From positions 173,501-237,500 of the forward strand of contig NZ_CP044545.1 of NCBI RefSeq assembly GCF_008935075.1: a DNA stretch of 64,000 nucleotides, read 5' to 3'. The position numbers and the translations under genes were made by a program. The stretch is from Pradoshia sp. D12. GTDB taxonomy: Bacteria > Bacillota > Bacilli > Bacillales > Pradoshiaceae. This document shows, one piece after another, positions 17,155 to 25,950 of the stretch (position 1 is the first letter of the stretch; every line of letters begins with the position of its first letter). A model generated the notes under the pieces. It was given only the letters and a program-made list of their open reading frames with translations, did no database searches and was not told where the DNA came from.

Positions 17155-17502
17155 ATGTCTTGGGTAATGAAAACAGATCATCGAATGCGCTGTATATGCG
17201 AAGAAGGTAAACAACAGCTACCAGCCGTTCATAATGAACAATCATTACTGGAGCTAGCAGAAATGTTTAAGGCACTTGGTGATTCTACTCGCCTGGAGAT
17301 TCTGTCATTATTATTAATTGAAGATTTATGTAAATGTGAAATTGTTACAGCTCTTTCGCTTCCTAATTCCACGGTCAGCCATCATATTAAAATTATGGAA
17401 AAAGGCGGAGTTATTAAAGGAAGAAGAGAGGGGAAATATACAATTTATCGATTATGCGAAGAAAGGCTGGAGTCAATTATCAGCTTTTTACGTAAGCAGT
17501 AA
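17155..17502 (+). CDS. ArsR/SmtB-type metal-sensing repressor
   Basis: A 115-residue winged-helix regulator. The recognition part reads FKALGDSTRLEILSLLL … LSLPNSTVSHHIKIMEKGGVIKGRREGKYTIYRL. It has the alpha-3 cysteine pair in DLCKCE and an N-terminal RCIC pair, the layout of CadC-type (alpha-3N) sensors of Cd, Pb and Zn; thiol-reactive arsenic is also possible. It should repress its own operon through the 28-bp palindrome and release DNA when metal binds. GAGGAGGGG precedes the ATG; a MATE exporter gene follows after 20 bp. Confidence 0.88.
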   Translation: MSWVMKTDHRMRCICEEGKQQLPAVHNEQSLLELAEMFKALGDSTRLEILSLLLIEDLCKCEIVTALSLPNSTVSHHIKIMEKGGVIKGRREGKYTIYRLCEERLESIISFLRKQ

Positions 17503-17522
17503 AAAAGATAGGGGGAAACAAG

Positions 17523-18872
17523 ATGAAGGGTGCTTATAACTTAACAGAAAATGCAATCTCCTCATCTCTTCTGAAGCTTTCCGTTCCTATAATAGCAACA
17601 AATTTTATTCAAACCACATATGGAATGGTCGATATGATTTGGGTTGGCAAGCTTGGCAGCGGTCCAGTTGCTGCCATAGGTACGGCAAGTTTCTTCGTTA
17701 ATTTGGCGCTGGCTCTTGCAACAATGGTCTCGATTGGGAGCGGAGTCAAAATCGCTCATTGTATGGGGGCGAACAAAAAAGAGGAAGCGGCTGAATACAT
17801 AAAAAACGGGTTTATCATGTCACTGATCCTGGCTATTTTATATACGCTTGTTGTATTTATCTATAAAGATTCATTTATTGGCTTCTTTGAGCTGGGCGAT
17901 TCTCAGGTGGAGAGAATGGCTGTGCAATTTTTAGTCATCTCTATGATTGGTGTTATATTTTCTATTATAAATTTACTGTACAGTATGATTTTAAATAGTA
18001 TGGGAAACAGTAAAACGCCATTTCGCGTCTACACTATTGGTTTTCTCGTTAACATGATCTTGGATCCTTTTTTAATTTTTGGGATCGGATTTATACCTGG
18101 AATGGGGGTTGTTGGAGCTGCGCTTGCAACATTAACAGCAAACATTATTGTTACGCTCCTTTTCTGGTTTAATTCTAAACGATTCATATCATTAGGGAGC
18201 CATACAAATTGGAACGGACGTAAGATGATAGAAGTAATTAAAATGGGGATTCCAATTACAGTCCAAAGAGTAGTATTCATCGGCATATCCATCATTATTG
18301 CAAAGATTATTGTGCAATGGGGAGCAGAGGCGATTGCTGTTCAAAAAGTTGGTATCCAAATTGAGTCGATTTCCTATATGACTATTGGGGGGCTGCAGGG
18401 TGCGATTGCCGCCTTTATTGGACAAAACTATGGTGCAAACAAAATGGACCGAATCCATGCAGGGTATAAAATAGCATTGGCTATGACCATAGGGTTCGGT
18501 TTACTTACGTCACTACTATTTATCCTGTTTCCAGAGCAGCTTTTTTCTATTTTTATCAGTGAGCCTGATAGTATAAAACTCGGAGCAGACTATATGAGAA
18601 TCCTTGGATACTCGCAGGTATTTATGTGTATGGAGCTTTTAACAGTCGGAGCATTTAATGGGTTGGGGAAAACCTATATTCCGCCTATTTTTAGTATCAC
18701 CTTTACAGTGCTCAGAATCCCGATGGCCATCCTTCTTTCCGTTCCATTTGGATTAAATGGGGTATGGATGAGTATCGCAATCAGCAGTCTTTTGAAGGGT
18801 GTTGTATTGGTAATTTGGTTTATGTTTACATTGCGAAAAATAAAAAATAAGACAGCAAGAATACACGCATAA
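17523..18872 (+). CDS. MATE family efflux transporter
   Basis: A 449-residue membrane protein with about twelve helices in two homologous halves, typical of MATE (NorM/DinF) exporters driven by H+ or Na+. Family features are the N-terminal LKLSVPIIATNFIQTTYGMVDMIWVG and the second-half QNYGANKMDR motif. It is 20 bp after arsR and 26 bp before gshF, so all three are one operon. MATE proteins usually export cationic drugs; the context suggests export of a metal- or thiol-conjugated compound (inference). Confidence 0.88.
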   Translation: MKGAYNLTENAISSSLLKLSVPIIATNFIQTTYGMVDMIWVGKLGSGPVAAIGTASFFVNLALALATMVSIGSGVKIAHCMGANKKEEAAEYIKNGFIMSLILAILYTLVVFIYKDSFIGFFELGDSQVERMAVQFLVISMIGVIFSIINLLYSMILNSMGNSKTPFRVYTIGFLVNMILDPFLIFGIGFIPGMGVVGAALATLTANIIVTLLFWFNSKRFISLGSHTNWNGRKMIEVIKMGIPITVQRVVFIGISIIIAKIIVQWGAEAIAVQKVGIQIESISYMTIGGLQGAIAAFIGQNYGANKMDRIHAGYKIALAMTIGFGLLTSLLFILFPEQLFSIFISEPDSIKLGADYMRILGYSQVFMCMELLTVGAFNGLGKTYIPPIFSITFTVLRIPMAILLSVPFGLNGVWMSIAISSLLKGVVLVIWFMFTLRKIKNKTARIHA

Positions 18873-18898
18873 GAACGGTTGGTAAGGAGAGTACATAT

Positions 18899-21133
18899 AT
18901 GACAAATATAGACCATAGACTTCTAAAGCTCATGAAAGAAAAACACCTATCGGAAACATTGTTTAGGGGAAATTTTGGCCTTGAAAAAGAAAATAATAGG
19001 GTTCATAAAAATGGGACATTAGCTTTAACACCACACCCGTCTTCATTCGGTGACAGAGCAAAGCACCCGTACATTACAACCGACTTTTCTGAGTCTCAGA
19101 TAGAGATGGTGACTCCGGTGTTCCCGACGATTGATGAGGCGTTTGAGTTTCTGGAAAATATACATGATATTGTGAGTTTAGAATTATCTAAGCAAGGAGA
19201 ATACTTATGGCCAGGCAGTAATCCTCCTATTCTTCCCGATGAATGCTTGATTCCAATCGCCAAGCTGGAAAACGATCAGGAGACCGAGTACCGATATAAA
19301 CTTGCACAGAAATACGGAAGAAAAAAGCAATTAATAAGCGGTATCCATTACAATTTCTCGTTCTCTGACGAACTATTGCACGTATTGTATGATGAACAAT
19401 CCAGCCATAAAACATATAAAGAGTTTAAAAATGATATTTATTTAAAAATCAGCCGTAATTTTAACCGCTATCGAGATTTATTGGTTGATGTGACTGGGGC
19501 CAGTCCAGTGTTTCATAATACTTATAACCAAGACTGCGTCTTAAGGGCAGAGCAATTAAATCAAGGAAGTTATTATCTCCCTCAAGTTCATTCATTTAGA
19601 AACAGCGTATGTGGTTATAAAAATCGAAAGGACTACCAGGTTTCCTATCAATCAGTTGAAGAATATGTTGAGGATATTCACAATTTGATTCAGAAACATG
19701 AATTGTTGAGCGCAAAAGAATATTATCATACGCTCCGCTTGAAGGCAGGTGCTGGTGAAGATCCCCTGCAAGGTCTTTTAGATAAAGGGATTCAATATAT
19801 TGAGATTCGGTTGTTAGATTTGAACCCTCTGTTTAAAATCGGTACAAGTAAAGAGAATCTCTATTTCATTCACTTATTTATTTTGTATATGCTTCTGCTT
19901 GAAGAAGAGGAAAAGACCGATTTGAATTATTTATCCATCATAGCTGAAATGAAGGAAATGGCACGAGAATTATCTCTAGCTGATAAATACATCCATATAC
20001 TGGTCGAAGTTGAAAATATGCTAATTGATCCGGAACTCTCTTATGCAGCAAGAATAAAGGAAGGTATAAAGCAGTCATCCTACGAATTGTTTCATATGAA
20101 ACATTCTTTTGATTATTTACACGAAAGTGAAAAACATTCATTCACTTTATTGGGATATGAGGATATGGAGCTTTCAACGCAAATTTTAATTAAAGATGCT
20201 ATTAAAAGAGGAATAGGAATCGAGATTGTTGATCGAGATGAAAACTTTATTGCTTTATCTGATGGGAAGAAAACAGAGTATGTGAAGCAGGCGACCAAAA
20301 CATCGCTCGATTCATACAGTACTGTTTTGGTTATGGAGAATAAGCTTGTTACGAAGAAGATTCTTCGAAATGCTGGGATGAGAGTTCCGAATGGAGGGGC
20401 TTATCAATCTCTAGAGGAAGCAGTTATGGATTATGAGAAATATAAGGCCAAGCAAATTGTAATCAAGCCGAAATCAACAAATTTTGGTTTGGGAATTACG
20501 ATTTTCAAAGATTCATTTTCAAAAGAGGACTATGAAAAAGCATTAGGGATGGCTTTTCTTCATGATCGTACTGTGTTGGTTGAGGAATTCCTCAGTGGAA
20601 AGGAATATCGGTTTCTTGTAATGGGAGATGAAGTGACAGGGATCCTTCATCGTGTCCCAGCCAATGTGAAAGGTGATGGACAATCCAGTATTGCTGAATT
20701 GGTTACAGCGAAAAATAAAGATCCTTTACGGGGAAAGGGCTATAAAACACCCTTGGAGAAGATTCAGTTAGGGGAAAGTGAAGCACTTTTCCTAAAGGGA
20801 CAGGGAAAGGATTTCGATTATATCCCGGCGGAAGGAGAGCTTGTTTATTTAAGAGAGAATTCTAATATCAGCACTGGCGGGGATAGTCTAGATCTTACTG
20901 ATGCTATATCAGGGAGCTATAAGGAATTGGCCATTCAAGCTGCAAAAGCTGCTGGTGCTACAATCTGTGGAGTCGATATGATGATTGATGATCCGACTGC
21001 CAATGTCAGTGAACAAAATTATGGAATTATCGAACTTAATTTTAATCCTGCGATCCATATTCATTGTTATCCTTACAAAGGAGAAAATAGAAGAGCAGGG
21101 GAGCGAATTCTTCAATTACTTTTTGGGAAGTAA
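18899..21133 (+). CDS. gshF: bifunctional glutamate–cysteine ligase/glutathione synthetase
   Basis: A 744-residue fusion. The N-terminal two thirds is a glutamate–cysteine ligase (FGLEKENNRV near 27, LTPHPSSFGD, a QIEMVTP block, RLLDLNP near 300); the C-terminal part from about 480 is an ATP-grasp domain (KKILRNAGMRVPNG, IVIKPKSTNFGLGI, VLVEEFLSGKEYRFLV, IELNFNPAIHIH). Such GshF enzymes make glutathione in two steps in one protein, as in Listeria and Streptococcus. Most Bacillus use bacillithiol, so the gene may be acquired. Its place in an ArsR–MATE operon implies metal- or thiol-induced glutathione synthesis. Confidence 0.93.
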   Translation: MTNIDHRLLKLMKEKHLSETLFRGNFGLEKENNRVHKNGTLALTPHPSSFGDRAKHPYITTDFSESQIEMVTPVFPTIDEAFEFLENIHDIVSLELSKQGEYLWPGSNPPILPDECLIPIAKLENDQETEYRYKLAQKYGRKKQLISGIHYNFSFSDELLHVLYDEQSSHKTYKEFKNDIYLKISRNFNRYRDLLVDVTGASPVFHNTYNQDCVLRAEQLNQGSYYLPQVHSFRNSVCGYKNRKDYQVSYQSVEEYVEDIHNLIQKHELLSAKEYYHTLRLKAGAGEDPLQGLLDKGIQYIEIRLLDLNPLFKIGTSKENLYFIHLFILYMLLLEEEEKTDLNYLSIIAEMKEMARELSLADKYIHILVEVENMLIDPELSYAARIKEGIKQSSYELFHMKHSFDYLHESEKHSFTLLGYEDMELSTQILIKDAIKRGIGIEIVDRDENFIALSDGKKTEYVKQATKTSLDSYSTVLVMENKLVTKKILRNAGMRVPNGGAYQSLEEAVMDYEKYKAKQIVIKPKSTNFGLGITIFKDSFSKEDYEKALGMAFLHDRTVLVEEFLSGKEYRFLVMGDEVTGILHRVPANVKGDGQSSIAELVTAKNKDPLRGKGYKTPLEKIQLGESEALFLKGQGKDFDYIPAEGELVYLRENSNISTGGDSLDLTDAISGSYKELAIQAAKAAGATICGVDMMIDDPTANVSEQNYGIIELNFNPAIHIHCYPYKGENRRAGERILQLLFGK

Positions 21134-21138
21134 AAAGC

Positions 21139-21172
21139 GGCCGCAACAGGTTTAGTAATATCTGTTGCGGCC
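21139..21172 (+). terminator. terminator of arsR–MATE–gshF operon
   Basis: GC-rich 11-bp stem GGCCGCAACAG with its complement (21139-21149/21162-21172), then TTTT. Confidence 0.9.
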
Positions 21173-21212
21173 TTTTGCTAAATATAAGAAAATAAACTCC
21201 TGCCATATTGAT

Positions 21213-21542
21213 TTAGGCAGTCATGCTGAGACAAGCATCAGCGCATTTGAAGCAAGCCCCGGCACATTTTTGGCAATGGTCATGATCGTGCTTTTGACAT
21301 TCCTCGCCGCAAGCTTTACAAATCACTGCACAAAGATTACAGATTTCTTTTGCAAAAGGACTGTTAGATTGCATTGATTTAACCGCCAATGCACAAATGT
21401 CCGCGCATTCTCGATCCAGGCGGATGCAATCTGCCATCATCTTCATATAATCCTCTTCTAAGCAAGCATCGAAACATACATTACAAGCATCTATACATTC
21501 AATACAGGCATCTATACAGACTTGGTACATGTCTTTATTCAT
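21213..21542 (-). CDS. cysteine-rich four-helix copper-binding protein (DUF326, Csp3/YhjQ-like)
   Basis: A 109-residue cytosolic protein with 19 cysteines spaced CxxxC/CxxC along predicted helices (positions 9, 13, 16, 20, 23, 27 … 104) and a KHDHDH histidine cluster. This is the DUF326 pattern, shared by B. subtilis YhjQ and the Csp3 copper-storage proteins, in which cysteines line a four-helix bundle and bind many Cu(I) ions. No signal peptide, so storage would be cytosolic. GAGGAGG precedes the ATG. A sigma-B-type promoter lies 46 bp upstream of the start. Confidence 0.88.
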   Translation of the reverse strand: MNKDMYQVCIDACIECIDACNVCFDACLEEDYMKMMADCIRLDRECADICALAVKSMQSNSPFAKEICNLCAVICKACGEECQKHDHDHCQKCAGACFKCADACLSMTA

Positions 21543-21587
21543 AAAAAAACCTCCTCATTAAAAATGGTTATATCCCTATCTATTCAC

Positions 21588-21612
21588 ATTCCCTTGCTGG
21601 AAGGGAATAAAC
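21588..21612 (-). promoter_or_regulatory. sigma-B-type promoter of copper-storage-like gene
   Basis: Minus strand: GTTTAT (21612-21607), 13-bp spacer, GGGAAT (21593-21588). It matches sigma-B consensus at 5/6 and 6/6. The spacer region also forms a dyad, TTCCCTT-N5-AAGGGAA (21589-21607), which could bind a second regulator. Confidence 0.6.
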
Positions 21613-21662
21613 TCAATATGGATGTTGACGTTCGCTAATCTCATTAAAATATCTAAAATGCT

Positions 21663-21693
21663 TTGACTCTAACGTTACGTCATCATTTACGAT
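21663..21693 (+). promoter_or_regulatory. MerR-type promoter with 19-bp spacer
   Basis: TTGACT (21663-21668), 19-bp spacer, TACGAT (21688-21693). An overlong 19-bp spacer holding a dyad (TAACGTTA core) is the hallmark of promoters activated by MerR proteins through DNA distortion; it stands directly before the MerR gene. Confidence 0.65.
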
Positions 21694-21716
21694 ATAGGAA
21701 GGGAGGGGTGAGAGAG

Positions 21717-22469
21717 GTGTATAAGATAAAGGAAGTCTCCGAGCTTGCTGGAGTCAGTGTTAGAACTTTACATTATTATGATGAAATTGATCTGTTAAAA
21801 CCAGCTCATATTGAGGAGAATGGATATCGTTTATATAATGAGGGAAATTTAGCACGCCTTCAGCAAATATTATTTTTTAAAGAAATGGACTTACCGCTAA
21901 ATAAGATCAAAGCTATTCTGGATGATCCCCAATTTGACCACTTGGATTCCTTGATGAAACATAAAAAGGTTCTGGAGGAAAAGCAGAAGCGGCTGGAGAA
22001 AATTATTCAATCCATAGATCAGACCGCCCAGGCAATTAAAGGAGGAAGGAAAATGTCAAGGCAGGATATGTTCGAGCCATTTGATATGAGTAGAGTTGAA
22101 GCACATCTAAAAAAGTATGAAAAAGAAGTTAAGGAAAAGTATGCAGACACGGAGGCATTTCGCCAATCCCAGCAAAAAACAAATGGCTATCAAGCAGATG
22201 ATTGGAAGGCAATTGAAATAGAAAGACAACAAATTTATCAGTCTTTAGCTGAATTAATGGACCGGGATCCTGCGGATAGTGAGGTTCAACAAATCGTCCA
22301 TGAATGGCGAATGCATATTTGTAAACATTTTTATAATTGCACACCGGAAATATTTAAAGGGCTTGGCGAGATGTATATTTCTGACAAACGTTTTACTGAT
22401 AATATCGATAGTACAAAGCCGGGGCTTGCCCGATATTTACATGATGCTATTCAAATCTATTGCCGCTAA
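21717..22469 (+). CDS. TipAL-type MerR family regulator
   Basis: About 250 residues. An N-terminal MerR DNA-binding domain (YKIKEVSELAGVSVRTLHYYDEIDLLKP) and dimerisation helix lead to a C-terminal TipAS antibiotic-recognition domain (EAHLKKYEKEVKEKY…EWRMHICKHFYNCTPEIFKGLGEMY). TipAL/Mta proteins bind drugs and activate efflux or self-expression. GTG at 21717 has GGGAGGGG eight bases upstream; a more upstream in-frame ATG overlaps the promoter. Within the gene, AAAGGAGG at 22038-22045 stands before an in-frame ATG at 22053, which would yield the TipAS domain alone. Confidence 0.85.
   Translation: MYKIKEVSELAGVSVRTLHYYDEIDLLKPAHIEENGYRLYNEGNLARLQQILFFKEMDLPLNKIKAILDDPQFDHLDSLMKHKKVLEEKQKRLEKIIQSIDQTAQAIKGGRKMSRQDMFEPFDMSRVEAHLKKYEKEVKEKYADTEAFRQSQQKTNGYQADDWKAIEIERQQIYQSLAELMDRDPADSEVQQIVHEWRMHICKHFYNCTPEIFKGLGEMYISDKRFTDNIDSTKPGLARYLHDAIQIYCR
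22053..22469 (+). other. possible internal translation product: TipAS domain alone
   Basis: A consensus ribosome site (AAAGGAGG, 22038-22045) and in-frame ATG at 22053 lie between the MerR and TipAS domains. The product would be a 138-residue free ligand-binding domain, close to the size of TipAS made by internal initiation in Streptomyces lividans tipA. It is inferred from sequence only. Confidence 0.5.
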
Positions 22470-22485
22470 TTAAATAGAATGACGT

Positions 22486-22513
22486 ATAGGTGCCTGAAAA
22501 GATAGGCACCTAT
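22486..22513 (+). terminator. terminator of merR gene
   Basis: 10-bp perfect stem ATAGGTGCCT with its complement (22486-22495/22504-22513), followed by TTTTT. Confidence 0.9.
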
Positions 22514-22555
22514 TTTTTATAAAATTTAAAAATCTTATTTTGCTATATATTTTTG

Positions 22556-22583
22556 TTGATGTTTCCTAAAAATGTTGTATAAT
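22556..22583 (+). promoter_or_regulatory. sigma-A promoter of xre–potABCD
   Basis: TTGATG (22556-22561), 16-bp spacer, TATAAT (22578-22583), 92 bp before the regulator gene. Confidence 0.7.
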
Positions 22584-22590
22584 AATCTGA

Positions 22591-22657
22591 GTTTGGTAGT
22601 AAACATTAAGTTTGATAATAATAAACTTTCTCTAGTTAGAGTTTACTTATAATAAAC
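22591..22657 (+). promoter_or_regulatory. three GTTT…AAAC inverted repeats, probable operator cluster
   Basis: Three dyads with GTTT and AAAC ends lie between promoter and gene: 22591-22604, 22610-22626 and 22641-22657. The last two share the ending ATAATAAAC. They are placed to act as sites for the Xre-cupin regulator encoded next. Confidence 0.5.
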
Positions 22658-22674
22658 GAAATTGAGGTCATACC

Positions 22675-23223
22675 ATGTTAATGGAAATCGGAAGCAAAAT
22701 TAAAAATTTAAGATTAAAAAAAGGTCTGACTCAAGAAGAACTTGGTGAAAGAACAGATTTAAGTAAAGGGTATATTTCACAACTTGAAAGAGGTCTCAGT
22801 TCACCATCTATCGAAACATTCTTCGATATACTCGAGGTTCTCGGCTGTACCCCAAAGCAATTTTTTGATGAGGAAGAACGTGAACAAAAAGTAGTATACG
22901 GAAAAAATGATACGACAGATTTTATAGATGAAGATCGGGGTTATCAAATCCAATGGCTTGTTCCAGAATCAAATGAAAAAGAAATGGAACCCATATTGCT
23001 TACATTGCAGGAAAAGGGAGAGTTCAAAAAATTTGAGCCCTCACTTTCAGAGACATTTGGCTATGTATTAAAAGGGAGAATCATGATAACACTCGGCAGA
23101 AGGACATACTTTGCCAAGGCAGGAGAAGCAATTTATTTTAACGCAACCGAAGAACATCAGATAATTAATGATTTCAACGGGATTTCAGAATTATTGCTTG
23201 TAGCGACGGATTCTTATCTATAA
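22675..23223 (+). CDS. Xre-cupin transcriptional regulator of polyamine transport
   Basis: A 182-residue regulator: N-terminal helix-turn-helix (IGSKIKNLRLKKGLTQEELGERTDLSKGYISQLERGLSSPS) and C-terminal cupin (about 110-180, FGYVLKGRIMITLGRRTYFAKAGEAIYFNATEEHQIIN). PuuR-like proteins of this design sense polyamines or amino acids. It is the first gene before potABCD (28 bp gap), so it very likely controls spermidine/putrescine uptake and itself. ATG at 22675 has GAGGT upstream; ATG at 22681 is an alternative. Confidence 0.85.
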   Translation: MLMEIGSKIKNLRLKKGLTQEELGERTDLSKGYISQLERGLSSPSIETFFDILEVLGCTPKQFFDEEEREQKVVYGKNDTTDFIDEDRGYQIQWLVPESNEKEMEPILLTLQEKGEFKKFEPSLSETFGYVLKGRIMITLGRRTYFAKAGEAIYFNATEEHQIINDFNGISELLLVATDSYL

Positions 23224-23251
23224 TTAATATCCACAAGAAGGAGTAATGAAC

Positions 23252-24358
23252 ATGAATGATCATACAATTATTCGTTTTGAGAACGTCACGAAGCAATATG
23301 ATGACGATCCAGCGGTATTAAATGATGTTAGCTTTGAAATTGAAAGAGGGAAATTCTATACACTCTTAGGACCATCAGGTTGCGGAAAAACGACGATTCT
23401 CCGCTTAATTGCCGGATTTATGCAGCCCTCTGAAGGAAAGATTTACTTTAACGGTAAATTAATAAATAATGTCCCGGCCAATGAGCGCCAGGTAAATACA
23501 GTATTCCAGGATTACGCCCTATTTCCACATCTAAATGTATTTGAAAATGTTGCATTTGGTTTACGCATTAAAAAAATGAAAAATGCAGACATTGCCAAGA
23601 AAGTGACAGAAGCATTACGCTTTGTTAACCTGGCTGGTTATGAAAACCGTGAAATTAAAGAAATGTCCGGTGGACAGCGTCAACGTGTAGCCATTGCCCG
23701 TGCGATTGTAAACGAACCGGAAGTAATCTTACTTGATGAACCTTTATCGGCGCTCGATTTAAAGCTTCGTACTGAAATGCAATATGAATTGCGTGAGCTT
23801 CAACGCCGCCTTGGTATTACCTTCATCTTTGTTACGCATGACCAAGAAGAAGCATTGGCGATGAGTGATGAGATTTTTGTTTTGAACAAAGGCAGAATTC
23901 AGCAAAGCGGTACGCCAACTGATATCTATGATGAGCCTGTTAACCGATTCGTCGCAGACTTTATCGGAGAATCCAATATTGTTCCCGGTAGAATGATTGC
24001 CGACTATATAGTAGAATTTGCAGATAAACGTTTTGACTGCGTAGACGGCGGTTTCAGAGAAAATGAGTCTGTAGAAGTGGTAATCCGTCCTGAGGATTTA
24101 GAGATTACTACACTCGAACAAGGAAAAATGCAGGTACGCGTTGATTCCCAATTATTCCGTGGTGTTCACTATGAAATTTGCTGTTTTGATGAAGCAGGTA
24201 ATGAGTGGCTAGTACACTCTACGAAAAAAGCGGTTGTTGGGGAAGAAATTGGGTTGAGTTTTGATGAAGAAGCCATTCATGTCATGCTGCCGGGGGAAAC
24301 GGAAGAAGAATTCGATAAACGCTTAGAAGCATATAATGAGGCCGGCCATGAAGAATAA
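23252..24358 (+). CDS. potA: spermidine/putrescine ABC transporter ATP-binding protein
   Basis: About 368 residues. Walker [11 protein letters not shown]-loop QDYALFPHL, signature MSGGQRQR, Walker [13 protein letters not shown] and a C-terminal TOBE-type domain ([13 protein letters not shown] onward) identify the PotA ATPase, which energises polyamine import. ATG at 23252 has AGAAGGAG eight bases upstream; ATG at 23246 is too near it. potB overlaps its end. Confidence 0.93.
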   Translation: MNDHTIIRFENVTKQYDDDPAVLNDVSFEIERGKFYTLLGPSGCGKTTILRLIAGFMQPSEGKIYFNGKLINNVPANERQVNTVFQDYALFPHLNVFENVAFGLRIKKMKNADIAKKVTEALRFVNLAGYENREIKEMSGGQRQRVAIARAIVNEPEVILLDEPLSALDLKLRTEMQYELRELQRRLGITFIFVTHDQEEALAMSDEIFVLNKGRIQQSGTPTDIYDEPVNRFVADFIGESNIVPGRMIADYIVEFADKRFDCVDGGFRENESVEVVIRPEDLEITTLEQGKMQVRVDSQLFRGVHYEICCFDEAGNEWLVHSTKKAVVGEEIGLSFDEEAIHVMLPGETEEEFDKRLEAYNEAGHEE

Positions 24359-25139
24359 AGCGAAAACTCTCTATCTGATTCCATACTCTATTTGGATTGC
24401 ATTGTTTGTTGTATTCCCGATTATCCTGGTTGTCTATTACTCCTTTATTGGGATTGACGGCCAATTCACGTTGGATAATTACAGCAACTTCTTTACACCA
24501 GTCTATTTGAAAATGACATTAAGTTCGTTTTGGTATGCTTTCTTAGTTACAGTTATTTCTTTATTAATTGCATACCCAACGGCATTTTTATTAACGAAAA
24601 CAAAGCATAAGCAATTATGGCTCTTATTAATTATCTTACCAACCTGGATTAATCTACTTTTAAAAGCATATGCCTTTATTGGTATTTTTGGCACATATGG
24701 TGCTGCCAACGCCTTTTTAGAGGTTTTTGGAATAGGAACAAAGCAAATTCTATTTACTGATTTTAGTTTCATCTTTGTTTCTACCTATATATTTATACCG
24801 TTTATGCTATTGCCAATTTACAATGCGCTAGAGGAAATGAACCAATCCTATGTAGATGCAGCCAGTGATCTTGGAGCATCCAAATGGATGACTTTCCGCC
24901 GTGTCATTTTCCCTCTGACACTCGACGGAGTGAAATCAGGTGCACAGGCTGTCTTTATCCCAGCCCTGTCATTGTTTATGATTACTCGTTTGATTGCAGG
25001 TAACCGAGTGATTACATTGGGAACAGCAATTGAACAGCATTTTCTCGTTACGCAAGATTGGGGAATGGGAGCTACGATAGCGGTATTCCTAATTATCGCA
25101 ATGGCATTAATCATGATTCTGACAGGCAGAAGAAAGTGA
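24348..25139 (+). CDS. potB: spermidine/putrescine ABC transporter permease PotB
   Basis: About 263 residues with six membrane helices and the EAA loop [33 protein letters not shown]. Starts with ATG at 24348 six bases after GAGG, inside the potA 3' end, so translation is coupled. It forms the membrane channel with PotC. Confidence 0.92.
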   Translation: MKNKAKTLYLIPYSIWIALFVVFPIILVVYYSFIGIDGQFTLDNYSNFFTPVYLKMTLSSFWYAFLVTVISLLIAYPTAFLLTKTKHKQLWLLLIILPTWINLLLKAYAFIGIFGTYGAANAFLEVFGIGTKQILFTDFSFIFVSTYIFIPFMLLPIYNALEEMNQSYVDAASDLGASKWMTFRRVIFPLTLDGVKSGAQAVFIPALSLFMITRLIAGNRVITLGTAIEQHFLVTQDWGMGATIAVFLIIAMALIMILTGRRK

Positions 25140-25149
25140 GGGATGGACA

Positions 25150-25950
25150 ATGAAAAAGAAATTTAAGCTATCAAATCTATATCTAATCTTAGTGTTTGCC
25201 ATCCTTTATGCACCAATTTTCTATCTGATGTTCTATTCATTTAACAGCGGCGGAAAAATGCATGGCTTTGATGGTTTTACGCTGCAATGGTATAAAGAAG
25301 TATTCGCCGATACGCGATTGCTTATTATTGTGTTGAATACACTGGTTATTGCTCTGCTTTCAGCTACAATTTCTACAGTGATTGGTGTTTTTGGAGCACT
25401 GGCCATACATGAGGTACGCAAGAGAAGGACGAAAAATACATTACTTTCCTTGAACAATGTTTTGATTGTAAGCCCTGATGTCATTATTGGTGCTTCCTTC
25501 TTAATTATGTTCACCATTATTGGGATTAAACTTGGCTTTATGTCCGTTCTTTTATCCCATATTGCTTTCAGTGTTCCGATTGTTGTAATTATGGTATTGC
25601 CTAAACTTCAGGAAATGAGCCCGACATTGATCGATGCGGCTCGTGACTTGGGGGCGAGCCAGTGGAATGTGCTGACAAAGGTTATTCTGCCTTACATCAC
25701 ATCCGGTATTTTTGCTGGTTTCTTTATGGCATTGACCTATTCACTGGATGATTTTGCCGTAACCTTCTTCGTGACAGGGAATGGATTCTCCACACTATCC
25801 GTAGAAATCTACTCCATGGCTCGTCAAGGTATATCGTTAACGATTAATGCATTATCAACCTTGCTATTCTTATTTACAATTTTATTGGTTATTGGATATT
25901 ACTTTATTACACAAAGAAGCACCAAGCCGCGAATGGGGGTTAAGGAATGA
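25150..25950 (+). CDS. potC: spermidine/putrescine ABC transporter permease PotC
   Basis: A 266-residue six-helix permease; EAA loop SPTLIDAARDLGASQWNVLTKVILPYITSG. The motif SLDDFAVTFFVTG near residue 200 is typical of PotC. It lies 10 bp after potB and overlaps potD by 4 bases. Confidence 0.92.
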   Translation: MKKKFKLSNLYLILVFAILYAPIFYLMFYSFNSGGKMHGFDGFTLQWYKEVFADTRLLIIVLNTLVIALLSATISTVIGVFGALAIHEVRKRRTKNTLLSLNNVLIVSPDVIIGASFLIMFTIIGIKLGFMSVLLSHIAFSVPIVVIMVLPKLQEMSPTLIDAARDLGASQWNVLTKVILPYITSGIFAGFFMALTYSLDDFAVTFFVTGNGFSTLSVEIYSMARQGISLTINALSTLLFLFTILLVIGYYFITQRSTKPRMGVKE

